Shown here piece by piece: positions 19,488 through 28,085 of a stretch of DNA of 64,000 bases (position 1 is the first letter of the stretch; every line of letters begins with the position of its first letter). A model generated the notes under the pieces. It did not search any database. It was not told the origin of the DNA and saw nothing but the letters and a program-made list of their open reading frames with translations. Origin of the DNA: Marinospirillum celere (GTDB lineage Bacteria > Pseudomonadota > Gammaproteobacteria > Pseudomonadales > Halomonadaceae); assembly GCF_900112235.1 (NCBI RefSeq), contig NZ_FOLH01000005.1, positions 62,001 to 126,000 of the forward strand, in the 5' to 3' direction. A program made the position numbers and the translations under genes.

Positions 19488-20909
19488 ATGCCCAAAATAC
19501 GTCTACCCAACCTGTCCTTGCTACAACTGGTACTCCTTGGCTTTATGCTGGTCATACTGCCGTTAGGTCTTCTGGTTTACCAGGCATCAGATACCTACCG
19601 CGAGCTCTCAGCTCAAGCGGGATTAAGTGCACGGGAAGCAGTAGCCTTTACACGCAGGGCCCAAACCCTATCCAACCTGGCCTTGGATATGGAAAGAACC
19701 ACCCGCCAATATCAGGTCATGCAAACCCCGGCACTGCTGGAGCTTTTAAATAACCAGCAGCAGAGCTTTGCACGCTTGCTGCAGCAGGAATTTATTCTTT
19801 TTCCGCCCTTGTCAGCCAAAGAAGAAATGAAGGCTCTACTGATGTGGATGGACACCCTACCCACTCAGCAGTCAGAACCTTTTGAGCAACTGGCCGCCCT
19901 AACCAGCCAGTTAGAAGTACAAACACGAGAAGCCGTTGATCAACATCTCGGAGAATTCGAACAAAAAGTTGAAATCCTGCAAAAACAGCTGGTCGGACAG
20001 CTCTTACTGCTGACCAGCCTCTCTTTAGCCCTGATACTCTTTTTTACCTGGCGTCTACTCAGGCCCATCGGTTATCTGGAACGTCGCATCGCTTCCCTGG
20101 CCAGCTTGAGACCACCCAGCCATTTCAAAAAACTCAGAAGTGGGCCTAGCGAACTGATCAAGCTCGACCAACGCTTAAACTGGTTGGAACAGCAACTGCA
20201 CGAAATTGAAAACCAAAAACAACAGTTTTTACGACATATTTCTCATGAACTGAAGACACCTCTGGCAAGCATTAGAGAAGCGGCTGACCTTTTACATGAA
20301 CAGCTCCTTGGAGATCTCAATGAAGATCAACAAGAGGTAACTGAACTGCTCGAACAAAATAGCCGTGCCCTGCAAAAGCTGATTGAACAGCTGCTTAGCT
20401 ACAACCAGTTAAAACAAAACAAACCTGTTCGTTTTGAGAAGGTTGCTCTAGACCCCTTGCTTGATGAAGTTTTGTCCAGTTATCAATTACAGCTGCAACA
20501 GCGTCAGCAACCTATTCAGCGCATCAATACCCAACTGGAACTAGAAACAGAGCCTGATCTGACCAGAAAAGTGATCGACAATCTGATTTCCAATGCCATT
20601 CACTATGGTGACCCCCAGGTAGCAATAACCATCAGAGCTGGCTGCGAACATCAGCAACAATGGATTGAAGTTGAAAATGCAGGCCAGAAAATTCCTGAAC
20701 AAGAGCGCCAGCATCTTTTTGAAGCCTTTTTTCAGGGAAGCTCACGAAGGCGCGGCAGTATCAAAGGGTCTGGGATAGGGCTTTCCATAGCAGCAGACTG
20801 CATGAAAAGCTTAAATGGCAAACTGGAACTTAAATATTCGAAGGATGGTGTTAACTGCTTTCGACTGAGCTGGCCGCTACCAGACCAGCTCAATCCCAGG
20901 AATCAATAG
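19488..20909 (+). CDS. Sensor histidine kinase, GlrK/QseE-like
   Basis: The product is 473 aa. A membrane helix at about 11-31, a periplasmic helical sensor region, and a second helix at about 170-190 come first. A linker and a HisKA domain follow, with phospho-acceptor His253 in ISHELKTPLAS, then a HATPase domain with DNLISNAIHYG and GSGIGLSIA. The family partner genes, a QseG-like lipoprotein and a GlrR/QseF-like regulator, follow downstream but are separated by a gene on the opposite strand, with whose end this one overlaps by 7 bp. Confidence 0.9.
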   Translation: MPKIRLPNLSLLQLVLLGFMLVILPLGLLVYQASDTYRELSAQAGLSAREAVAFTRRAQTLSNLALDMERTTRQYQVMQTPALLELLNNQQQSFARLLQQEFILFPPLSAKEEMKALLMWMDTLPTQQSEPFEQLAALTSQLEVQTREAVDQHLGEFEQKVEILQKQLVGQLLLLTSLSLALILFFTWRLLRPIGYLERRIASLASLRPPSHFKKLRSGPSELIKLDQRLNWLEQQLHEIENQKQQFLRHISHELKTPLASIREAADLLHEQLLGDLNEDQQEVTELLEQNSRALQKLIEQLLSYNQLKQNKPVRFEKVALDPLLDEVLSSYQLQLQQRQQPIQRINTQLELETEPDLTRKVIDNLISNAIHYGDPQVAITIRAGCEHQQQWIEVENAGQKIPEQERQHLFEAFFQGSSRRRGSIKGSGIGLSIAADCMKSLNGKLELKYSKDGVNCFRLSWPLPDQLNPRNQ

Positions 20910-21502
20910 TGGAATTCTATGGCCACTCCAGCGATAGAAAACTCCTGTTCGTAGTCGTTGCCATTTGAAGTTTCTATATCGTAATTGAACTGTTCGACAT
21001 AGCCAGCAATACTAAAGCTATCACCCATGGGGATACGCGCACCCAGGCCCAAACGAGTACTTAGCCCGGTACCACTATCACTATTACCCCAGCTGTTTTC
21101 CCAGCGAGCAAAGCCCACGCCTAAACCGGCCAAAACATAGGGCTGCACTACTGGGAGGGGTAAGTCCAAACGTAAAGAATAGGAAAAATTACCAGCACTA
21201 ATCTCAAGTGAAGAACTTGGCTCATAGGTGCCCAGGTGGTGGTAGGCAAATTCTGTACTTAGAATCCGATTCCTTTTTCTACCCATGTAAGCCCCCCAGC
21301 TTCCTTCTGTCTCACCTTTTACAGCAGACCCCCAGAGGCCATCATCCTCATCATAAGTGACACTGTGTAGTCCAATTCCAAAATAGCGCTCATATTTGGG
21401 GGCATTCTGCGAGTTTCCGTTTGCTAGTGCACTAGGTGCCAGAATCAAGCCAAAAAGGCAAAGAGCTACACTAAGGGACAAGGTTCTCAGTCCAAGATTC
21501 AT
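20903..21502 (-). CDS. Small outer-membrane beta-barrel protein
   Basis: This 199-aa protein has a signal peptide ending near PSALA. The mature part is rich in alternating hydrophobic strands and glycine and ends in the aromatic pattern VAIEFHY expected of an outer-membrane barrel, perhaps eight strands of the OMP_b-brl type. GGAG lies upstream of the ATG. It sits inverted between the kinase and lipoprotein genes of a normally contiguous two-component operon. The specific function is unknown. Confidence 0.75.
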   Translation of the reverse strand: MNLGLRTLSLSVALCLFGLILAPSALANGNSQNAPKYERYFGIGLHSVTYDEDDGLWGSAVKGETEGSWGAYMGRKRNRILSTEFAYHHLGTYEPSSSLEISAGNFSYSLRLDLPLPVVQPYVLAGLGVGFARWENSWGNSDSGTGLSTRLGLGARIPMGDSFSIAGYVEQFNYDIETSNGNDYEQEFSIAGVAIEFHY

Positions 21503-21677
21503 TATTATTACTCCATTAATTCTATTGTTTTCAATCCAAACGTTTCATTCTATAAATAGGTAGCGGATGAATTTTACTGAATAAAAACAAGGAATAAAAT
21601 AACATTTTAGAATTGGTTCTTTGCCTTGCTCAGGATCTGGCAAAATAACCCAAACTTTTCTTTAAGAGCTCAAGACT

Positions 21678-22010
21678 GTGTCCAAAAACAGACAATTTTT
21701 TGCCCTAGTGCTCCTGCCTATACTGCTTTCAGGTTGTATGCTGCATCCAACACCCAAAGGCACAGCCCTGCCTGCAAGCTGTCTGCAGGAAAGTGCCAAA
21801 CATCAGGAGCAGAAACAAGCCTTGCATGAGTGCCAACAAAGCCAGCAAACCCTGCAGGATGAAATTGATCGCTTGCAAGCAGAACTGGAAAAAGCCCGCC
21901 TGGCCCATCAGCTCTTGAAAAAAGAGCATCAGGAGCTACAAGAAAAGGTGGATGCTTTGACAGATATAGAGCGCAGCCTTTACGAACGCAGACTCGAACA
22001 AAGCGAGTAA
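21678..22010 (+). CDS. QseG/YfhG-like outer-membrane lipoprotein
   Basis: The 110-aa product starts at GTG with a lipobox P-I-L-L-S-G-C, giving a lipidated Cys at residue 20. A long charged coiled coil (about 40-105) follows. In E. coli the corresponding QseG interacts with the sensor kinase QseE and transmits envelope signals. Sequence similarity is weak, so the call rests on position before a GlrR-like gene plus lipoprotein and coiled-coil features. It ends 2 nt before the regulator gene. Confidence 0.65.
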   Translation: MSKNRQFFALVLLPILLSGCMLHPTPKGTALPASCLQESAKHQEQKQALHECQQSQQTLQDEIDRLQAELEKARLAHQLLKKEHQELQEKVDALTDIERSLYERRLEQSE

Positions 22011-22012
22011 CC

Positions 22013-23380
22013 ATGAAGCTGATCCCGGAAATTCAACCCACGAACAACCCAGCCAGAATCCTCTTGGTTGATGATGACCTCAGCCTTTTAAAACTCCTAT
22101 CTTTACGGCTGGAAGCGGCAGGCCATCAGGTCACCACGGCAATTAATGGCAAAGAAGCTCTGGAATCTCTTCAGGAAGCCATCCCTGATGTAGTGCTTTC
22201 TGACTTGCGTATGGATGAACTTGATGGCTTGGCGCTCTTTGAAGAAATCCAACAAAACCATCCTGGGCTACCTGTTATCATTTTAACGGCACATGGCACC
22301 ATTCCTGATGCCGTCGAGGCAACACGGCAGGGTGTCTATGGTTTTTTGACTAAGCCCGTTGATAAAAAAGAACTTTTTTCTTTAATCGACAAGGCAACAG
22401 CCCATCGGCAACCCGAAGCTTATCCTTCCTGGCATGCTCCGCTTCTGGCCCGCAGTGAAATCATGTCTGAAATATTGGCCCAGGCTCACAAGGCCGCCCA
22501 AACTGATATAAATTTACTGATCACCGGAAGTGCTGGCACTGGGAAAAAATTGCTTGCCCAATGTATTCACCAAGCCAGTAATCGAGCCGATCAAGAGCTC
22601 TACTACCTCAACTGCAACAGCCTTCCTGAAGAGCTTTTGGCCATCGAGTTATTTGGTGAAGCAGGGCAAGAGGCGTCAAACCAGGGGCTTTTAAGCAAGG
22701 CCAAAGGTGGCACTCTTTATCTTGAAGACCTGGACTGCTTACCCAAAAACCTACAAACCCAGCTTTTACATAGCCTTCAAAATAAGACTTATTACCCTGT
22801 TGGCAGCACTGAACCTCTACCCTTGAAAGTGAGACTGCTTGCCAGTAGCCGACTCACTGCCAGGCAGCTACTGGAAGATGCCAACCTCAGAGAAGATCTC
22901 TACTACCTAATCGCGGTGATCAACCTGCAACTTCCAGATTTAAGTGAAAGAGCTGAGGACCTGCCTCTTTTAGCGACACATTTTCTCCATAAGGTTGCTG
23001 CTGACTCGGGCCATCAGGTCAAAGAATTTTCACCGGAAGCCATGCAGTTGCTTGCTGCAGCACCCTGGCCGGGCAATATTCGTCAACTGATTAAAGTTAT
23101 TGAGCAGTGTGCCATTCTAAGCCAAACGTCCAGAATCAGCTCCAGTCAGGTTGCTGCTGCTCTCGATAAGGAAACCCGAGCCCTGCCCTCCCTGAATGAA
23201 GCCCGCTCTGAGTTTGAACGTAACTATCTGATCAAAGTGCTCAAGCTTGCTGAAGGCAAGGTCACTGAAGCTGCGCGTCTTGCTGGACGCAACCGCACAG
23301 ATTTCTATAAACTGCTCAACAAGCACAACCTTGAAGCAGCCCGCTTCAAGGAGGAAGCGAAACGACAAAAACAGGGCTAA
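22013..23380 (+). CDS. GlrR/QseF-like response regulator with degenerate sigma-54 AAA+ domain
   Basis: The product is 455 aa. The receiver domain has phospho-acceptor Asp64 and Lys114. The AAA+ domain keeps a Walker A motif GSAGTGKK (172-179). A Fis-type HTH lies at about 402-440, containing AARLAGRNRTDFYKLL, nearly identical in pattern to E. coli GlrR. However, the GAFTGA loop that touches sigma-54 is missing: after ELFG comes EAGQEASNQ, about five residues too short. Walker B reads LYLEDLD in place of LFLDEIG, and the second arginine of REDLYYRL is Leu. It probably no longer activates sigma-54 promoters. Confidence 0.85.
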   Translation: MKLIPEIQPTNNPARILLVDDDLSLLKLLSLRLEAAGHQVTTAINGKEALESLQEAIPDVVLSDLRMDELDGLALFEEIQQNHPGLPVIILTAHGTIPDAVEATRQGVYGFLTKPVDKKELFSLIDKATAHRQPEAYPSWHAPLLARSEIMSEILAQAHKAAQTDINLLITGSAGTGKKLLAQCIHQASNRADQELYYLNCNSLPEELLAIELFGEAGQEASNQGLLSKAKGGTLYLEDLDCLPKNLQTQLLHSLQNKTYYPVGSTEPLPLKVRLLASSRLTARQLLEDANLREDLYYLIAVINLQLPDLSERAEDLPLLATHFLHKVAADSGHQVKEFSPEAMQLLAAAPWPGNIRQLIKVIEQCAILSQTSRISSSQVAAALDKETRALPSLNEARSEFERNYLIKVLKLAEGKVTEAARLAGRNRTDFYKLLNKHNLEAARFKEEAKRQKQG

Positions 23381-23384
23381 AGAC

Positions 23385-26171
23385 TTGTGCCAGAAAATTC
23401 TTTTGTGGCTCTTACTGACGTGCAGCCTCGCGACTCAAGCAGCAGGGCCTAACACCAGCCCTCTTTCAGTTGGTTGGCCAGAGCAGGCCTGGATCACCCG
23501 TGAAAGCCAGCACTTTATTGTTCATGCTCCCAGCAACCTTAAAGAATACCTGCCTCGAGTCGCCAAGCTGGCAGAGAATGCCCATCAGCAACTCAGTGTA
23601 GAGCTGGACTGGCAACCCAAAGCCAAGACACACTTGGTGCTCACCGATGATTATGACCTGGCCAACGGCTGGGCCAGTATTTACCCCTTTAATCAAAATC
23701 GGCTCTATATCAGTCATCCAGATCGTTTTACCAATTTGGAAGCCTATGACGACTGGTTAAGACTACTGATCGAGCATGAATACACCCACACCCTGCATCT
23801 GGATCAAGCTGAAGGGGGTCCAGCAGCCCTGCGCCAGGTCTTTGGCCGGGTCCCGCTATTTTTTCCGCACCTCTTTCAACCCCTCTGGCTTCTGGAAGGC
23901 TTGGCAATGCGGGCTGAAACAGATCACGAAGCAGGTGTCGGCCGGGGACAAAGTAGCCTGCAAGCTCTCCGCATGCGAGCCGAAGTAGAGGCAGGCCTTA
24001 TCTCCTTATCGCGTGTTAGCGGCCAGAATCGTGACTGGCCACCCGACCAGGCTTATCTCTATGGCGTCTATTTCTATCAGTTTTTGGATGAAACTCTAGG
24101 ACCAGAAGCAGTCCAAACCTGGCTACAAACCTATAGGCGTAACCTCTTTCCTTTTTTACTGAATTCCACTGCCCGTCGCTCCCTGGGTAAAAGTTTTCCT
24201 GAACTCTGGGGTGACTATCAACACTGGCTGGAAGAACGTTTTACGCCCTTAAATTCACCCTACCCTCAAGGCCATCCACTAACCACTAAAGGCCTCAATG
24301 AAGCGCCACCAGCCAGCAATGGCAAGCAGGTTTACCGTCTAGAGTCCAGCCGCCATGGTCCAACCCGCTTACAACTTCACCAACCCGGTCAAGTTACAAA
24401 AACCCTGACCCGACTTGAAGGCCAGGGGCTGATTGATGTTAACCAGCAGGGGCAGGTAGTAATCAGCCGCTACCAACAACGCCGTGACAACCGCCTCTAC
24501 AGTGACCTTTGGCTTTGGGATGAGCAGAGCGGTTTAAAGCGTCTGACTTCTGGCCAACGCTATCGCCAGGCACGCTGGCTAGGAGAGGAGGAATTACTGG
24601 CTCGGAAGCAAGTGGCTGGTATTTCCAGCCTGGACCTTTTGGATCACCAAGGTAGATTCAAGAAAACCCTCTGGCAGGGGAAAGAGAGGGAGGTTTTGGG
24701 TGATTTCAGCGTTTCTCCCAATGGTCGCTACCTGGCGGCCAGCTTGAAACCGCCAGGTCAAAGCTGGCAATTGGCGTTATTGGACCTCACTAACGGCTCT
24801 TGGCAGCTGTTGACGCACAACAACAGTCTTCAGGGGCAACCCAGTTTTTCACCCGATGGCCAAAGCCTTCTTTTCACGGCCGATTACACGGGTGTTTACA
24901 ACCTTTACCGCTGGAACCTGGAAACAGGCACAAGCACACAATTGACCGATCATAATCTGGGCGCTTTCACCCCCGTAGAGCTGGAAACCGGGGAGCTGAT
25001 CTTTCAAAGCTATTCCAGCCAGGGCTATGACCTCCACTACCTGACAGCAGATGAACTCTTGAAGCAGCCTGTTCAGCTCGACAGGCTTCCTTTGCTTCAG
25101 CCTCGTGAAGCACCGCCTGAAACCCAGCTCAGCAATGAACGGGCCTATCGGCCCTGGTCCAGTTTAAGGCCTCGTTATTGGCTACCGGTTTTTTATGCCG
25201 ATAACGACCGAACAGAATTAGGCTTGATGACCAGTGGTGCTGATGCTCTGGGCCGTCATCAGTATGATCTTTTGGCTGCCTGGGACACCCGCATTGATGA
25301 GCCTTTTGGACGCTTCAGTTATCAATTGGATAATCGTTATCAGGTTTTGCTAGCCAGAGAACTCAAACACTACAGCAGTGCAGACGGGCTACCGGTACTT
25401 AGCCGCCATCAAGATAGTATTAGCCTGGCAAGATTGAATCTTTGGAATTGGGATCAGGATCGCTTGGCTATTCACCTGGGACTTTTTTTGGAGCAAGAAA
25501 AAGATCTTTGGCGTCATCAGGACCTGGCATCAGGATCCACTGACTTTCGACAGGATCTGGGCTTGGCCCTGCATTGGGATAGACGCTACAGCTCTCAGGA
25601 CAACATCAGCCCCACGCGAGGCTTCCAGTGGTTGCTAACGACAGAAACTCATGAGGGCTTGAGTAATGATCGTGCGGGGCAACGCTACCAATTTGATGGC
25701 AAGCATTACTGGCATCTGGGTCAATCCCATGCTCTGGCACTACGCTTAGCTGCTGCTTATGCTGAATCGGAAGCACAACCCTTTTGGTTGGGCAGTGATT
25801 CAGGCTTAAGCCCCCAGGCTCTATTTGGACGGGATACCTATGCTTTACGGGGCTACTCCAAAGACCAGTTCACCACCAACCAGTTCGCCCTGACCAACCT
25901 GGAATATCACTTCCCACTAGCACGCATCCAACAAAATTGGGGCATCTACCCTCTAGGTATCCGTGACATTTATGGGCAAGTCTTTGTTGATCACGCTGAA
26001 ATTGACTCTACTTCCGAAAGCCATGGCTATACTGGTTTTGGCGCACAAATCACGCTGGAACTGGTGATCGGCTTTCAAGCTCTGCTACCGGTTGAAATAG
26101 GCTACGCACTGGGCCTGGATCAAGAACAAGGCGAGGAACAATGGTGGGTCAAGGCAGGGGTCAGCTTCTAG
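23385..26171 (+). CDS. Predicted outer-membrane metallopeptidase with WD40-like propeller and Omp85-type barrel
   Basis: With TTG 23385 (AGGG 8 nt upstream, immediate signal peptide) the product is 928 aa; longer in-frame starts lie inside the regulator gene. Residues 131-135 are HEYTH, followed by EGLA with Glu171, a gluzincin-like zinc site as in MA-clan peptidases. The middle third carries beta-propeller repeats (FSVSPNGRYLAAS, PSFSPDGQSLLFTAD). The last 300 residues have SPTRGFQW and LRGYSKDQF, reminiscent of BamA/TamA-type barrels, and end in Phe. It would anchor a protease to the outer membrane. The substrate is unknown. Confidence 0.7.
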   Translation: MCQKILLWLLLTCSLATQAAGPNTSPLSVGWPEQAWITRESQHFIVHAPSNLKEYLPRVAKLAENAHQQLSVELDWQPKAKTHLVLTDDYDLANGWASIYPFNQNRLYISHPDRFTNLEAYDDWLRLLIEHEYTHTLHLDQAEGGPAALRQVFGRVPLFFPHLFQPLWLLEGLAMRAETDHEAGVGRGQSSLQALRMRAEVEAGLISLSRVSGQNRDWPPDQAYLYGVYFYQFLDETLGPEAVQTWLQTYRRNLFPFLLNSTARRSLGKSFPELWGDYQHWLEERFTPLNSPYPQGHPLTTKGLNEAPPASNGKQVYRLESSRHGPTRLQLHQPGQVTKTLTRLEGQGLIDVNQQGQVVISRYQQRRDNRLYSDLWLWDEQSGLKRLTSGQRYRQARWLGEEELLARKQVAGISSLDLLDHQGRFKKTLWQGKEREVLGDFSVSPNGRYLAASLKPPGQSWQLALLDLTNGSWQLLTHNNSLQGQPSFSPDGQSLLFTADYTGVYNLYRWNLETGTSTQLTDHNLGAFTPVELETGELIFQSYSSQGYDLHYLTADELLKQPVQLDRLPLLQPREAPPETQLSNERAYRPWSSLRPRYWLPVFYADNDRTELGLMTSGADALGRHQYDLLAAWDTRIDEPFGRFSYQLDNRYQVLLARELKHYSSADGLPVLSRHQDSISLARLNLWNWDQDRLAIHLGLFLEQEKDLWRHQDLASGSTDFRQDLGLALHWDRRYSSQDNISPTRGFQWLLTTETHEGLSNDRAGQRYQFDGKHYWHLGQSHALALRLAAAYAESEAQPFWLGSDSGLSPQALFGRDTYALRGYSKDQFTTNQFALTNLEYHFPLARIQQNWGIYPLGIRDIYGQVFVDHAEIDSTSESHGYTGFGAQITLELVIGFQALLPVEIGYALGLDQEQGEEQWWVKAGVSF

Positions 26172-27030
26172 GCAAGACTGTGTCCAACCACTCCAGCAGT
26201 CCTTGCCGCCAATTTCTTTGCATCAGCATACGAATATGGCCGGCTTGTTCATCTTGCCAATAATCCTTGGGCTCCTTGGCTAAATGATAAAGACGCTGAC
26301 CATGAGAGCAGGGAATGATTGGATCGCCGCAGGAGTGCAGAAACAACAAAGGGACCTCTGGTAAATCCTGAATGTGCCTTTCTGGGCTATAGCGATCCGT
26401 GATTGTCCAGGACAAGGGGTATTGGAAAGGCCAGGTTATCCAGCTTTTGGCAAGTTTTTCCCGTGCTATGCGCCGATACCCCGAAAAGGCGCTATCGATC
26501 ACCAGCCCGCTGATTTGCTCGCCTTCTTCAGCGAGAGCAACCAGAGTCAAGGCCGTGGCACCACCGATACTTTGGCCCACCACAACCAGTGGTAAGTCCT
26601 TGCTTTCAGCTTCAGTCAACGCCTTCTTCAAGCCAACGTGGGCATCCTGATGCACCCCGGAAATACTGGGGCTGCCTTCTGACTTCCCATAGCCACGATA
26701 ATCCAGAATAAAAAGATGCCAACCTTTTTCAGTCATCCAACTGAGCGTAGGAAAGTGCGAACTAATATTTTTCGCATTACCATGCAGAAAATAAATAATT
26801 CCCTGGGCTTGCTGGTCACCTCCCAATTGTGGATCCAGCTACCAACCATGGAGGGTATTGCCAGCCTCATTTTCCAGAAAAACATCTCGATGAGGCATAT
26901 CCAACTGCTCCGGTGTTCCGCGCAGTTCTGTTTCAGGCCAGTAAAATAAGCGCCCACAACCAACCAAACTGAAAGATACCAGAAGGATCAAGAACCCCTG
27001 CATAGCTCTATTCAAAAAAATCGCAGCCAT
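26161..27030 (-). pseudogene. Alpha/beta hydrolase lipoprotein interrupted by an in-frame amber codon
   Basis: Reading from ATG 27030 (GAGGAG five bases upstream) gives a lipobox S-F-S-L-V-G-C and FYWPETELRGTPEQL. The frame then reaches LHGW followed by TAG (26841-26839) and continues in the same frame with LDPQL and a complete hydrolase. That part has FLHGNAKNIS, nucleophile elbow GQSIGG, Asp in CGDPIIP and His in AGHIRM. Relatives usually have Trp-Trp at this point, so one TGG-to-TAG change explains the break. A TTG at 26826 could restart a cytoplasmic fragment. It is convergent with the preceding gene (11 bp overlap). Confidence 0.8.
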
Positions 27031-27115
27031 TCAAGCTCCTCTAGGTAGCTTAGATCCCATTAAACCTTTCACTGGCTTAATGAAAATTAGATATACACCA
27101 GCAAAAAGGCCACAT

Positions 27116-27121
27116 TATAAT
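27116..27121 (+). promoter_or_regulatory. Probable -10 box for the 27165 gene
   Basis: TATAAT is a perfect -10 hexamer 43 bp before the start codon. No good -35 hexamer is present at 16-18 bp, so an activator or extended element may be needed. Confidence 0.4.
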
Positions 27122-27164
27122 CTCACGTTTTGCACTTACCACTACTGACCAGGAAGGAACCGTT

Positions 27165-27917
27165 ATGGACAAATCGACACCGCTACCACTGCTTTTCCCC
27201 GTAAAATCTCTGGCTGCTGGCCTAGCTTTTGCCTTTATCAGCACTCCACTCTATGCAGAATGTTCCGCAGCAGAACGTGCAGAAATGATTCGGGCAGGCT
27301 TAACTGCACAAGAAGTCAAAGAAGTATGCCCACCCATTGCAGAATCCCAGCCTGCCAGTGAATCACAAAGCCAGCCTACCCGAAGGTCGCAAGCTACGCC
27401 TCAATCTAAAGAAGTTGAGTTGAAGCGTTTTCAAATTGGACTAGCCAGCTATTCTTCTGCTATTTCTCATACGGGCTGGTGGGATGACTATGCCTTTTCT
27501 GGTTTAGCTTTTTTCGCTTCTATTGCATTCAACGATAATGTTGCTATTAGAGGCCTCATTGCCTCAACTGAGGAGAAGGATGACACCAGCTTAAGCATGG
27601 ACACAGGAGAAGTCAGCCTTTTACTTGGCACTGGCCTAGCCACTCGTGGTGGAAAATTTTATGCCAGCATTGGTTACTTTAACGATGAGGTATCAAGCAA
27701 AACATCCTATTATGACTGGTATTGGGATGAATATTACACTGACAGTGCCGACTATGAGTTCAGTGGCTTACAGTTTGGTATAGGTGGTGGTTATAACTGG
27801 ACACACATTGCTCTCGATCTTTGGCTCAATATTAAAGATTCCACAGACTTTGAAGATATGTTTGGTGTAGAAGCTGCTGCCGTTTCGGCTGGACTAGGGA
27901 TTTCTGGCAGGTTCTAG
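27165..27917 (+). CDS. Outer-membrane beta-barrel protein with N-terminal Cys motif
   Basis: This 250-aa exported protein has a signal peptide ending STPLYA, then a short segment ECSAAERAEMIRAGLTAQEV ending KEVC in which two Cys could pair. A Ser/Gln-rich linker follows, and then about 170 residues of barrel-like strands ending GISGRF. A strong AGGAAGGA precedes the ATG. The exact family is not recognised. It belongs to the group of small surface barrels scattered through this region. Confidence 0.7.
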   Translation: MDKSTPLPLLFPVKSLAAGLAFAFISTPLYAECSAAERAEMIRAGLTAQEVKEVCPPIAESQPASESQSQPTRRSQATPQSKEVELKRFQIGLASYSSAISHTGWWDDYAFSGLAFFASIAFNDNVAIRGLIASTEEKDDTSLSMDTGEVSLLLGTGLATRGGKFYASIGYFNDEVSSKTSYYDWYWDEYYTDSADYEFSGLQFGIGGGYNWTHIALDLWLNIKDSTDFEDMFGVEAAAVSAGLGISGRF

Positions 27918-27920
27918 GGC

Positions 27921-28024
27921 ATTCACCCCGAAATTGATTCGACTTCCACAAGCCAGGGCTATACCGCTCTCGACGCACAAATCACTCTGGAACTGGTGGT
28001 GGGTCGAGGCAGTAGACAGCTTCT
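27921..28024 (+). pseudogene. Decayed copy of the 3' end of the 23385 gene
   Basis: By eye, 27922-28000 matches 25990-26068 at about 80% identity, including GACGCACAAATCACTCTGGA against GGCGCACAAATCACGCTGGA. The alignment then jumps about 75 bp and resumes at TGGGTC-AGGCAG...CAGCTTCT, the last codons of the barrel gene. The frame is not open and no start remains. This is a remnant of a second copy. Confidence 0.75.
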
Positions 28025-28031
28025 GACTTGA

Positions 28032-28073
28032 TTTAACTAATTTTATCAAACAAAATTACAAAAATTAGTTAAA
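28032..28073. repeat. 13-bp perfect AT-rich inverted repeat
   Basis: TTTAACTAATTTT (28032-28044) and AAAATTAGTTAAA (28061-28073) are exact reverse complements separated by 16 nt. It lies between the barrel-gene remnant and a broken nucleotidyltransferase gene. It could be an operator or the edge of a lost element. Confidence 0.6.
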
Positions 28074-28085
28074 AAGAATCTTGCC

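Noticed and set aside
26161-26826. A complete 221-aa hydrolase gene starting at TTG 26826
   Set aside because: The same frame continues upstream through one TAG into a matching lipoprotein N-terminus, so this is the rear part of an interrupted gene.
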